Translations under genes and position numbers: made by a program
Assembly: GCA_040902925.1 (NCBI GenBank)
Contig: JBBDWJ010000043.1
Span: 1-49,664, forward strand
Direction: 5' to 3'
DNA: 49,664 nucleotides
Origin: JBBDWJ01 sp040902925
GTDB lineage: Bacteria > Acidobacteriota > Terriglobia > Bryobacterales > UBA6623
In this document: positions 40,416-48,208 of the stretch, piece by piece
Numbering within the stretch: the first letter of the stretch is position 1
Layout of the letters: every line of letters starts with the position of its first letter
Notes under the pieces: generated by a model
Databases searched by the model: none
What the model was told of the DNA's origin: nothing
Seen by the model: the letters and a program-made list of their open reading frames with translations, nothing else

Positions 40416-41933
40416 CTAGCGGGTCTTCTGCTCGTAAAACTGGCGCGCGCGCTGGTAGAGATCGAGAAGCGCTCGGCGTTCCTCCGCGGTCTTCACGCGG
40501 TCGGGCTCGTTGCGGGTCTGCTCGATCAGCTCGTCGATCCAGCGCATGAAGAACACGGCGTCTTCCTGCATGTTCCAACGGCCTTTGAGGTAGACCGGGC
40601 GGGAGTGCGCCATGCGGATGGTCTCGCCGTTACGCGTGAAGCAGCGGGCCGCAACCCAACTATTTAACCCTTCCTGCATCTCCATCGTGGTGCGGAACTC
40701 CGTCTTGTTGTCAGGCGCTTCGAAGGTTTCCAGCACCTTCCCGTTGGCGACGATTTCGATGCGGTCGAGCGGCTCCCGGGAAACGACGTCAACGGTAAGC
40801 CGCACTTTACCGCCGGGTTGTTCGGCGGCATCGAAAAACAGCATCGGGCCATTGGTGACGAAGCTGCGGCCTTGCCTCAGGTTGCGGTAATACGCCTCCA
40901 CCGAGAATGGCTCCTCCAGGTGGACGTAAATGCGGTTGTACCCGACCGGGTTGGGAAGCACACCGCTGGCCGAGCCCGCCGAGGGCGGCAACCGGAATCC
41001 CAGGTTCAGGTAGCGGTAATACAGATCGAGCGAAGCCTCGACAAATCCCTGCCGCTCCGGATACTTCTGCTGGTCGCGCGGCCGCCCCCAAGCTTCGCTG
41101 TCATGGATGCCGTATTGATTGAAATGGTTGTGCAGCACGCCCATGGAATCGCACGGCGAAATCGCCATCACGACCGGCGTCTCCCACCAGAACGGCTTTT
41201 CGCAATCCAGCCATGGAAAGCCGGTCGCGACGTAGCGCTGCTTCTTAGCCTTCTCGATGAATTGCAAGCCGGCGGGAAACCAACGGCCATCGACGGCCAG
41301 ACCAAGCCGTTCGCGGATCATATGCAGCAACCAGGCGCCGCCGCCGCGTTCGTCCTCGGCGTTGAGCACGGTCAACAGGTGCCTGGGGTCGAGCTTGACG
41401 ATCGGGTTGGCCGGCCACTCGCGGCCCTCAAACAGGTCGCGCTGGTTCCACATCGTGAATACGGCGCTGAGGTTGAGGTCCTCGGCCAGGGCAAGTTTTT
41501 CAGCGTCCTCGGGCGGCCGGTGAATGTGGAAGTCGGCGGACCACCAGCCTCGCTCGCTCATGCGAATCCAGGGCTTGGGCTCAACGACGACCTCGATAGG
41601 CTCGCCTTCCTTGACATCGAGCAGGTGCTCGGTCCGCTCGTATTCCGTCCCTCTTTCGGCGATGACCGTATACGCTCCGGGCGGCACTTCGATGACCGAC
41701 TCGCCCTGGGCGACAAAGCTGCCCAGGTACCAGGCGCCGCCGCCTGGGCGATTGCGGGCGTCGAGGTCCCGCAGGGCGAAGGCCGGCTGATGCATCCCGC
41801 CCTTCGCATCGCGTACTTCCAGGCGCGCCCATACCGGCTTGCCGGCCGCGTCGACGACTTTGATTTTGAGTTCGGCGCCGGTGAGTTGCGCCGCAGCGAG
41901 GACGAAAACCGGCAACAGTTTCAGCAGGGACAT
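40416..41933 (-). CDS. CehA/McbA-type PHP-family metallohydrolase, exported
   Basis: A 505-residue protein with a signal peptide (MSLLKLLPVFVLAAAQLTGA). Residues about 22-120 look like a carboxypeptidase-regulatory/Ig-like beta domain (LKIKVVDAAGKPVWARLEVRD). Then comes the PHP-type hydrolase start, WWSADFHIHRPPEDAE, with the metal-binding HxH. Further His/Asp ligands are expected in VLHNHFNQYG. The late segment VTNGPMLFF is typical of the CehA/McbA group. These cleave carbamates or phosphoesters, but most members are uncharacterised. It converges on tatA. Confidence 0.78.
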   Translation of the reverse strand: MSLLKLLPVFVLAAAQLTGAELKIKVVDAAGKPVWARLEVRDAKGGMHQPAFALRDLDARNRPGGGAWYLGSFVAQGESVIEVPPGAYTVIAERGTEYERTEHLLDVKEGEPIEVVVEPKPWIRMSERGWWSADFHIHRPPEDAEKLALAEDLNLSAVFTMWNQRDLFEGREWPANPIVKLDPRHLLTVLNAEDERGGGAWLLHMIRERLGLAVDGRWFPAGLQFIEKAKKQRYVATGFPWLDCEKPFWWETPVVMAISPCDSMGVLHNHFNQYGIHDSEAWGRPRDQQKYPERQGFVEASLDLYYRYLNLGFRLPPSAGSASGVLPNPVGYNRIYVHLEEPFSVEAYYRNLRQGRSFVTNGPMLFFDAAEQPGGKVRLTVDVVSREPLDRIEIVANGKVLETFEAPDNKTEFRTTMEMQEGLNSWVAARCFTRNGETIRMAHSRPVYLKGRWNMQEDAVFFMRWIDELIEQTRNEPDRVKTAEERRALLDLYQRARQFYEQKTR

Positions 41934-42169
41934 GGCTATCAGCGGGATCTCAGCACGATCGGCCGAGCCTCGGAAGGCAGGCCGGCAGCTCGCGCAAGGA
42001 TTATAACTTTCCCGCCGGCAAAAGCGCTGGTCGTCGAGCGCCTTAGGCGGACGACCGGGTTCACCCCATATCGGCCCCAAAGGAGTCTGATAGCAGCTAC
42101 AATCTGCCACCGCCGAGACCTGACCAGTTGATAAACTTCTTCGACGGCATATGCCCAACGGGAGATGTC

Positions 42170-42724
42170 ATGAACCTCAAAATCCGTCCTCTGACTCCCG
42201 ATCTCTGGCCCGCCATCGAGGATCTGTTCGGCCGGAACGACGCCTGTAAGGGTTGCTGGTGCATGTATGGGCGGATTGGCAACGCCTACCGCGGCAGACC
42301 ACGCGCCAAGAACAAGGAAGCGTTCCGGGAGGTCGTGAAACGCGGTCCGGCGCCGGGCTTGGTCGCCTTCAAAGGCGGCTTGGCGGTGGGCTGGTGCCAG
42401 CTTACGCCACGCGATGCCGTGCCCTGGCTGGATCGGTTGTGGCGGCTCAAGCGCGTGGACGAGACGCCGGTCTGGTCGCTCTCATGCCTCTATGTGCGTA
42501 AGGGCTACCGCAGGCGAGGCATAACCGCTGCGCTGATCGAGGCTGCACTAAAAGCCGCCAAACGAGCCAAGGCGCCCGCGCTGGAAGCCTACCCCGTCGC
42601 GACAAACAGTGCGTCGAGCACCGGCTATGCTTCCACCTTTGCACGAGCTGGATTCCACACGGTTGCTCGCCGCGTGCCGTCGCGCCCGATTATGCGCCAC
42701 GGCTTGAAGATCATCGGGCGATGA
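42170..42724 (+). CDS. GNAT-family N-acetyltransferase
   Basis: A 184-residue acetyl-CoA-dependent transferase. The acetyl-CoA-binding motif A is seen as LSCLYVRKGYRRRGITAALIEAAL (landmark V-R-K-G-Y-R-R-R-G-I). Near the N terminus there is a cysteine-containing CKGCWCMYGR stretch shared by one GNAT subgroup. The C-terminal GYASTFARAGFHTVARR matches the usual last strand. Substrate unknown. The start at MNLKIRPLTPDLW has GGGAG eight bases upstream. It converges on infC with only 22 bases between stops. Confidence 0.88.
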   Translation: MNLKIRPLTPDLWPAIEDLFGRNDACKGCWCMYGRIGNAYRGRPRAKNKEAFREVVKRGPAPGLVAFKGGLAVGWCQLTPRDAVPWLDRLWRLKRVDETPVWSLSCLYVRKGYRRRGITAALIEAALKAAKRAKAPALEAYPVATNSASSTGYASTFARAGFHTVARRVPSRPIMRHGLKIIGR

Positions 42725-42746
42725 AGATTCGGGTCAGTCCGGCACC

Positions 42747-43289
42747 CTACTGTTTCTTCTTCGGACCGATGATCACATGCATCGAACGGCCTTCCATGCG
42801 CGGAGAGCCTTCCGACTCGCCTTGGTCGCCGATATCGGCGATGAGATTCGTCAGCAGCTTGTATCCGAGGTTCGAGTGCGTAATCTCACGCCCGCGGAAA
42901 AACACGGTCGCTTTGACTTTGTTGCCCTCTTCCAAAAAACGCAGCGCGTGATTCTTCTTGAAGTTGTAATCGTGGTCGTCGGTGTTGGGCCGAAACTTCA
43001 CTTCCTTGACTTCAATGCGATGCTGTTTTTTCTTGGCCTCGTTCTTTTTCTTCTTCTCTTGGTACGTAAACTCGCCGTAGTCGATAACTTTACAGACCGG
43101 CGGGATCGCGCTGGGGGAAACGAGCACGAGATCCAATCCGAGATCTTTGGCCTTGCGCACGCCGACCAAGGTGGGCAGCACCTCGGTTACGCCGTCCGGA
43201 AACACCACGCGAACTTCGCGCGCTCGGATGAACTCGTTGACATTCTGCTTCCGGGCCCGGCGGATGGGCCGAAAACGTCGCTTAATAAT
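42747..43289 (-). CDS. infC: Translation initiation factor IF-3
   Basis: A 180-residue protein with both IF-3 domains: the N-terminal half ending PPVCKVIDYGEFTYQEKKKK, and the C-terminal ribosome-binding half with KEVKFRPNTDDHDYNFKKNHALRFLEEGNKVKATVFFRGREI (landmarks KEVKFRP and VFFRGREI). IF-3 binds the 30S subunit and checks initiator tRNA and start codon. The start is very probably ATT, the rare codon used by infC elsewhere for autoregulation: AAGGAGG is followed by CTTTT and then ATT ATT AAG. No ATG is as well placed; one 16 codons earlier lacks a ribosome site. rpmI and rplT do not follow. Confidence 0.93.
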   Translation of the reverse strand: MIKRRFRPIRRARKQNVNEFIRAREVRVVFPDGVTEVLPTLVGVRKAKDLGLDLVLVSPSAIPPVCKVIDYGEFTYQEKKKKNEAKKKQHRIEVKEVKFRPNTDDHDYNFKKNHALRFLEEGNKVKATVFFRGREITHSNLGYKLLTNLIADIGDQGESEGSPRMEGRSMHVIIGPKKKQ

Positions 43290-43301
43290 AAAAGCCTCCT
43301 T
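43284..43301 (-). promoter_or_regulatory. Ribosome site and AUU start codon of infC
   Basis: On the minus strand, a full AAGGAGG (43301-43295), five bases (CTTTT), then two consecutive ATT codons (43289-43287 and 43286-43284). Either could be the start, at spacings 5 and 8. A near-perfect ribosome site compensating a rare start codon fits IF-3 autoregulation. Confidence 0.85.
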
Positions 43302-43623
43302 GTTCGATTCGGCGTCGCGCTCGATCCGCGGATCCATGCCGGACCCGCAAACCGGCGGCGGCCGCCTGGTTTTAGTTGACGCCCGGCGGCGCGAAGCCAT
43401 CCGGACACCGTATTCTCCACTGCCTCATCGGCCCGTCGGGCAACCCTGCCGGAGATGAAAGCAATCCAAAAGCTGATGCTCCGCGCTGGAAAACAGTTCG
43501 TTGAGCCGGCCGGACCACGAAGCAAACACGCGATACGGAATTCGCTGCCCGACCCTGCTCTAAGCGTGCGCGGGGAGCGATTCCCGGCCCCGCCAGAGTT
43601 TCCCACAGCCGCCGCCAGAAAAC

Positions 43624-43660
43624 AAAAAAAGGGATTGTCAGGCCGATGGCCCACAACCCC
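43624..43660 (-). terminator. Intrinsic terminator inside the infC leader
   Basis: Read on the minus strand, GGGGTTGT-G-GGCC-ATC-GGCC-TG-ACAATCCC (43660-43631) folds into a 12-bp stem and is followed by seven T (43630-43624). It lies about 340 bases upstream of the infC start and about 75 bases after the promoter-like boxes, so it could attenuate infC. Confidence 0.8.
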
Positions 43661-43738
43661 TCGACAGTCATTCACTCTTGGCGGCGACGCGGAACAAAGC
43701 AAACCGCGCACCTCCCGATCTTGGAGGCACGTGAGCAT

Positions 43739-43765
43739 ATGGTAGCATGAATCAGTTCTTGTCAA
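43739..43765 (-). promoter_or_regulatory. Probable infC promoter
   Basis: On the minus strand, a perfect -35 TTGACA (43765-43760), 15 bases, then TACCAT (43744-43739) preceded by TGC, an extended -10. Transcription would begin near 43732 and give a leader of about 440 bases. Confidence 0.6.
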
Positions 43766-43819
43766 GCCCTGTTTTTCGCGTGTCGCCCCGTGGATGTCCT
43801 AGGACCCGCAAGAGTTACC

Positions 43820-43849
43820 TTGACAAAGGATAAACTCCTTCCCTAGCAT
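43820..43849 (+). promoter_or_regulatory. Probable promoter of the HU gene
   Basis: TTGACA (43820-43825), 18 bases, TAGCAT (43844-43849). The -10 box overlaps an in-frame ATG at 43848, which argues that the HU protein starts at the later ATG (43902). Confidence 0.6.
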
Positions 43850-43901
43850 GAAACTCGTAGCGGCCGCAGAGCCGCTGATCCTGTCCTGGCAATCACTCAG
43901 C

Positions 43902-44168
43902 ATGATTAAGCACGACATCGTAACGGCGGTGGTGAACCGCACGGGTCTAAGCAAGACCAAGGCGGAGATGGCAGTAGAGACTGTGTTCGAGACGATGAAG
44001 CGTGCCATGGAGCGCGGCGAACGGATCGAATTGCGCGGTTTCGGCGTCTTCAATATCCGGCCTCGCAAGACGGGTATTGGACGCAATCCGCGCACGGGCG
44101 AAGAGGTTCTCATCCCGCCCGGCAAGGCCGTTCGTTTCAAACCTGGCAAAGAGCTTCAGTCGCTCTGA
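43902..44168 (+). CDS. HU/IHF-family DNA-binding protein
   Basis: An 88-residue histone-like protein of normal HU length. The helical N terminus (MIKHDIVTAVVNRTGLSKTKA) forms the dimer body. GFGVFNIRPRKTGIGRNPRTGEEVLIP (landmarks GFGVFNIR and GRNPRTGE) is the beta-arm, with the DNA-intercalating proline in RNP. It bends and compacts DNA as a dimer. Homology alone does not separate HU from IHF. The start is the second ATG, because the promoter overlaps the first. Confidence 0.93.
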   Translation: MIKHDIVTAVVNRTGLSKTKAEMAVETVFETMKRAMERGERIELRGFGVFNIRPRKTGIGRNPRTGEEVLIPPGKAVRFKPGKELQSL

Positions 44169-44397
44169 TGGGGCGCCGCCGAACACGATTGCGTCCCGGC
44201 TCGCCGCCGGAAGCGTTGACGCACTCCCTCGCCTTTCTGGGCCTTTAGGCCGCTAGTCCAACCTCGCCCCGAGATATGCTGCCCGGCGGCCCCTGTCGTG
44301 GGCGCTGCGCGCTGGCGCTTGCTGCCGCCATAATGGAGAACTCTGTCAGAAGTTGAGGATTCCATCCGCCGGCATCGCCGGCCACCGTGGACCGCCG
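44169..44397. other. Intergenic region, no gene seen
   Basis: It lies between the HU gene and the glycosyltransferase run. No terminator with T-run or clear promoter was seen. Confidence 0.35.
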
Positions 44398-45183
44398 GTG
44401 AAAATCTCGGCTACCATCATCACCCGCAACGAGCAAGACAACCTGCCCCGGGCATTGAAATCCCTGGGCGCTTGCTGTGACGAGGTTGTCATCGTCGACT
44501 CGGGCTCGACCGACGGCACCGTCGAAGTGGCTCGTGGTTTGGGGGCGCGGGTCATCGAACGCGAGTGGACCGGCTACGCTGGCCAAAAGAATTTCGCCGC
44601 CGGCGCAGCCGAGCACGATTGGATTCTCGCCCTGGACGCCGACGAAGCGCTTTCGGAGGAGTTGCAGCGCGAAATCGAACAACTCAAGCAACAAGACGCA
44701 AGCCACGACGGCTACGATTTTCCAAGGCTGGCGCAATACCGCGGGAAATGGATCCGCCACTCGGGGTGGTATCCCGACCGCAAAGTTCGCCTTTATGACC
44801 GCCACAAGGGCCGCTGGGTGGGTGACTACGTCCACGAATCGGTGCGCGTCGAGGGCAGCGTCGGATGGCTTCAGGGCGACTTGTTCCACTACACCTGCCC
44901 CACGTTTGCGAGGCATGTCGAAACCGTGAACCGCTACACCACGCTAGCGGCGCAAGAAATGGCAGCCCAAGGGCGTCAGGTGAACCTGCCGCGCTTCCTG
45001 TTGGCCCCACCCTGGGCATTTGTGCGCAGCTATATGTTGCAGCGAGGGTTTCTCGACGGCCGCGAGGGATTTCTCATAGCAGCCATGGCGGCGTTCTACG
45101 TATTCGCGAAATACGCCAAAGCCAAGTGGCCCGAGCGTGCGCTCCCAAGTGATCCGGGCAAGAAGCGCGAAGCGCCCAAGTAG
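44398..45183 (+). CDS. Family 2 glycosyltransferase (LPS-core WaaE/KdtX-like)
   Basis: A 261-residue GT-A-fold transferase. The start VKISATIITRNEQDNLPRAL, the sugar-nucleotide region VIVDSGSTDGT, the DxD-type ALDADEAL and the later WYPDRKVRLYDRHKGRW are all typical of the WaaE/KdtX group, which add glucose to the inner lipopolysaccharide core. A GTG start is used; the frame continues upstream from a TTG without protein character. It begins the plus-strand envelope run (two glycosyltransferases, PilD, LpxD), consistent with outer-membrane glycolipid assembly. Confidence 0.88.
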   Translation: MKISATIITRNEQDNLPRALKSLGACCDEVVIVDSGSTDGTVEVARGLGARVIEREWTGYAGQKNFAAGAAEHDWILALDADEALSEELQREIEQLKQQDASHDGYDFPRLAQYRGKWIRHSGWYPDRKVRLYDRHKGRWVGDYVHESVRVEGSVGWLQGDLFHYTCPTFARHVETVNRYTTLAAQEMAAQGRQVNLPRFLLAPPWAFVRSYMLQRGFLDGREGFLIAAMAAFYVFAKYAKAKWPERALPSDPGKKREAPK

Positions 45184-45230
45184 GGCAGGCGCTCCCGCCC
45201 GGCGCAACGACAGGCGTGATCGGCTGTCCC

Positions 45231-46133
45231 ATGAAGATCCTGCACATCGATACCGGAAAGGAATTGCGCGGAGGCCAGCACCAGCTTCTGCTGCTGATCG
45301 AGGGTCTGGCCCAGCGAGGGCACGAACAAATTCTGCTGGCCCGTGAGCCAACCCGCGAGCGTTTCCCCGGAAGCGAGCCGACACTGCTCAACCTGCGCAA
45401 AGCCGCCCGCGATGCCGACCTCATCCACGCCCACGACGGCCGCGGCCACACCCTGGCGGCAGTTGCCTCGGCGGGCAAGCCGCTGATCGTCTCGCGGCGC
45501 GTGGCGTTTGCGGTCCGCGAAAACCTGCTCTCGCGGAAAAAGTACGCCCGCGCCGACCACTACATCGCCATTTCGAATCACGTGCGCGATAGGCTGCTCG
45601 ACGCCGGCATCGACCGCTCCAAAATCAGCGTTGTGTACGACGGAGTGGCGCTAGGCGGCGAGGTCGACGCCGCAACCGCAAGAGGCGGCCATGTGCTCGC
45701 CCCCCAAATCAACGACCCCCTAAAGGGCGCCGAACTGCTGCGAGCCGCCTGCCGTCAGGCCGGGGTCGAGGTGAAATTCTCGACAAACCTGCTGCAAGAT
45801 TTGCCGCAAGCCGCCGCGTTTGTCTATCTGTCACAGAGCGAAGGACTCGGCTCGGCAATCCTGCTTGCGATGGCGCGCCAGACGCCCGTGATCGCCAGCC
45901 GCATCGGCGGCATCCCTGAGCTGATCGAGCATGAAGTCACCGGCCTGCTGGTCGAGAACGGCATCGAGAACGTCGCCCAGGCGCTGCGCCGCGTCGCCGC
46001 CGAGCCCGCCTTTGCCCAACAATGCGCCGAGCGGGCTTACAAAAAGGTCCGGGAATGTTTTGCCGATGATATAATGATCGGGCGCACGGAACAAATCTAT
46101 CGCGCGGTTCTTGAGCGCCGTTCTCCCCCGTGA
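45231..46133 (+). CDS. Family 4 glycosyltransferase (GT-B), short
   Basis: A 300-residue GT-B protein, shorter than the usual 350-400. The N-terminal domain begins MKILHIDTGKELRGGQHQLL (the GG motif that positions the donor). The C-terminal domain keeps AFVYLSQSEGLGSAILLAMARQTPVIASRIGGIPELI. The second Glu of the EX7E donor-binding motif is Leu (EGLGSAILL), and the region between the two domains is condensed, so donor binding may be altered. It is 47 bases after the GT2 gene and overlaps pilD by 4 bases (GTGA), so it is co-translated with it. Acceptor unknown; probably LPS or another envelope glycan. Confidence 0.85.
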   Translation: MKILHIDTGKELRGGQHQLLLLIEGLAQRGHEQILLAREPTRERFPGSEPTLLNLRKAARDADLIHAHDGRGHTLAAVASAGKPLIVSRRVAFAVRENLLSRKKYARADHYIAISNHVRDRLLDAGIDRSKISVVYDGVALGGEVDAATARGGHVLAPQINDPLKGAELLRAACRQAGVEVKFSTNLLQDLPQAAAFVYLSQSEGLGSAILLAMARQTPVIASRIGGIPELIEHEVTGLLVENGIENVAQALRRVAAEPAFAQQCAERAYKKVRECFADDIMIGRTEQIYRAVLERRSPP

Positions 46134-46960
46134 TCCTATTTCTCGCCTTCCTGCTGGGACTTCTAATTGGCAGTTTCCTGAACGTTTGCATTCATCGCTG
46201 GCCTGCCAACGAATCGGTCGTCCAGCCGCGTTCGCGCTGCCCCGCTTGCCGCGTGCCGATCGCCTGGTACGACAACCTGCCGCTCGTTAGCTACCTATTG
46301 CTAAGGGGTAAATGCCGCCAATGCCGCGGCGCGATCTCGATTCGTTACCCGCTGGTCGAGCTTCTCACGGGGCTGCTTTTTGCGGCCGTCGTAGACCGCT
46401 TCGGCCTCGAGCCGATGGCCTTCAAAGCCGCTCTTTTCGGCTCGATGATGCTGGTGTTGTTCTTTACCGACCTGGCCGAATTTATTCTGCCCGACGAGAT
46501 CACGATCGGAGGCATTCTGATCGGGCTGGCGCTAAGCCCCATGCTGCTGCTCGATTCCGGGCCTGGTTCGCTGATGTTTTTTTTCGCCGGCCTCGATCCG
46601 CCGCGATGGCTTTCCTCACTTGCCGACGCCGCGCTTTCGGCGGCGATGCTGGGAGGCCTGTTGTTGCTCATCGGCGAGGCATACTACCGCATACGCCACA
46701 TCGAAGGACTCGGCTTAGGCGATGTAAAGATGGTGGCGATGATGGCGGCCTTCTGGGGCCTTTCGCAGACCGTTTTTATCCTGATCGCCAGCTCGCTGAT
46801 CGGCGCGGTCACAGGAGTTTTGATCGTCGTCATCGGCCGCAAGCAATGGCAATACGCCCTGCCGTTCGGCAGTTACATGGCCGCAACCGCCATCGTGGTA
46901 ACGCTATGGGGAGATGCTATTCTTAGCTGGTATTGGAATCAGGTGCTGCCGCCGGCATAA
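46130..46960 (+). CDS. pilD: Prepilin peptidase / N-methyltransferase
   Basis: A 276-residue inner-membrane A24-family peptidase, which cuts and N-methylates type IV prepilins and type II secretion pseudopilins. The N-terminal methylase-type domain has the paired CxxC zinc motif C37-PA-C40 and C62-RQ-C65. The catalytic aspartates lie in TDLAEFILPDEITI and in GLGLGDVKMV (the GxGD motif). About eight membrane helices can be seen. The GTG start overlaps the previous stop by 4 bases. No pilin or other pilus gene is present in the window, so the peptidase acts on products of other loci. Confidence 0.95.
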   Translation: MILFLAFLLGLLIGSFLNVCIHRWPANESVVQPRSRCPACRVPIAWYDNLPLVSYLLLRGKCRQCRGAISIRYPLVELLTGLLFAAVVDRFGLEPMAFKAALFGSMMLVLFFTDLAEFILPDEITIGGILIGLALSPMLLLDSGPGSLMFFFAGLDPPRWLSSLADAALSAAMLGGLLLLIGEAYYRIRHIEGLGLGDVKMVAMMAAFWGLSQTVFILIASSLIGAVTGVLIVVIGRKQWQYALPFGSYMAATAIVVTLWGDAILSWYWNQVLPPA

Positions 46961-46989
46961 GTAGCGCGGAAGCAGATCACAGCGGAAAA

Positions 46990-47027
46990 AAGGCAAACGG
47001 CAAAGTGCAAAAGGCAAAAGGCAAAAG
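46990..47027 (-). repeat. R3 TTTTGCC-type repeat, inverted
   Basis: Plus strand reads AGGCAAACGGCAAAGTGC followed by AAAAGGC and AAAAGGC, the reverse complement of the R3 core. It lies between pilD and lpxD, 48 bases before the lpxD start. Confidence 0.8.
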
Positions 47028-47075
47028 TGGGGGAGCGGGAACTCCCGGCATGGCACGCTCGAAACAGCCCATCCT

Positions 47076-48098
47076 ATGAAGCTTCGAGAGATAGCCGAAC
47101 GCCTGGGCTGCCGCCTTTCCGGCGACGGCGACATCGAGATCGAAGGCGTCGCCGGGCTTCAGGAAGCCGGCCCCCATCAGCTCACCTTTCTGACGAATCC
47201 ACGCTATACGCGACATCTCAACGAAACGCGCGCCGCGGCGGTCCTGGTGGAAAAAGAAATTCCCGGCGCCAAGCTGCCTTGCCTGATCTCCGAAAATCCC
47301 TACCTTGATTTCGCGCGCGCGCTGGAGTGGTTCTACCAGCCGCCCAAGCCGCCGCCGGGCGTCCATCCAACGGCCGTTGTCGCTCCTTCGTCTAAGATCG
47401 GCGCCAACGCCAGCATCGGCCCCTACGCCGTCATCGGCGACGATGTGACCCTCGGGTCGGACGCCATCCTGCATCCGCACGTCGTGATCTACAAGGGCGC
47501 AAAAATCGGCGATCGTTTCGAGGCGCACTCCCACGCCATCGTGCGAGAGTACTGCGAAATCGGTGACCGCGTCATCCTGCAAAACGGCGTGGTGGTCGGT
47601 TCCGATGGTTACGGATTCGCGCGCCAGAGCGACGGTTCCCACTACAAGATCGTGCAATCAGGCAGGGTCGTCATTGAGGACGACGTGGAGATCCAGGCGC
47701 ACTCCTGCATTGACCGCGCCGCTGTCGGCGAAACCCGCATCCGCCGCGGCACGAAGATCGACAACCTCGTGCAGATCGGCCACGCCGTGCAAATCGGCGA
47801 AAACAATATTATTTGCGCGCAGGTAGGAATCGCCGGCAGCACACGCCTGGGCGACAACTGCATATTGGCCGGCCAGGTCGGACTGATCAACCACCTCACC
47901 ATCGGCGACAACGTCTTGATCACAGCGCAGACCGGCGTGGGGCAGGACGTGGCTTCCGGCCAAAAACTCTCCGGATCGCCCGCCATCGACAACCGCCTCT
48001 GGCTGCGCTCTTCGACCGTATTCGCCCGTCTCCCCGAACTCGAAAGGACGGTGCGCGAGCTGAAGGCCAAAGTCCAGGAACCGCCAAACGATACGTGA
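47076..48098 (+). CDS. lpxD: UDP-3-O-acylglucosamine N-acyltransferase LpxD
   Basis: A 340-residue enzyme that adds the amide-linked acyl chain in the third step of lipid A synthesis. Three parts are visible: the N-terminal uridine-binding domain (1-100), a left-handed parallel beta-helix built from hexapeptide repeats (about 105-290), and a C-terminal helix (AAA-type tail, LPELERTVRELKAKV). The catalytic His is in IDNLVQIGHAVQIGENN. The gene normally travels with fabZ, lpxA and lpxB; here it stands alone in an envelope run. It proves that a lipid-A outer membrane is made. Confidence 0.95.
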   Translation: MKLREIAERLGCRLSGDGDIEIEGVAGLQEAGPHQLTFLTNPRYTRHLNETRAAAVLVEKEIPGAKLPCLISENPYLDFARALEWFYQPPKPPPGVHPTAVVAPSSKIGANASIGPYAVIGDDVTLGSDAILHPHVVIYKGAKIGDRFEAHSHAIVREYCEIGDRVILQNGVVVGSDGYGFARQSDGSHYKIVQSGRVVIEDDVEIQAHSCIDRAAVGETRIRRGTKIDNLVQIGHAVQIGENNIICAQVGIAGSTRLGDNCILAGQVGLINHLTIGDNVLITAQTGVGQDVASGQKLSGSPAIDNRLWLRSSTVFARLPELERTVRELKAKVQEPPNDT

Positions 48099-48208
48099 TC
48101 AACAAGGCCAAACAAGCACCTTGCGGATCGATCCGAACCCCCAATTCGGACTCGAATTTTCGAAGGCGCGCCCTACCTTACGCGACGGCTCTCACTCGCA
48201 ACGGCCCC

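Noticed and set aside
43631..43765. T-box riboswitch in the infC leader
   Set aside because: A GGGAGGTGCGCGG stretch near 43715 loosely resembles a T-box core. However, only about 70 bases separate promoter and terminator, too little for the specifier stem, and the consensus is poor.
43848..43901. Earlier start of the HU protein
   Set aside because: The ATG at 43848 overlaps the -10 box of the probable promoter, and HU proteins normally begin with the MxKxD/I pattern seen at 43902.
45182..45206. A further R2 copy (GGGCAGGCGCTCCCGCCC)
   Set aside because: It is similar in shape, but the shared CAATCCTG centre is missing and one arm does not match.
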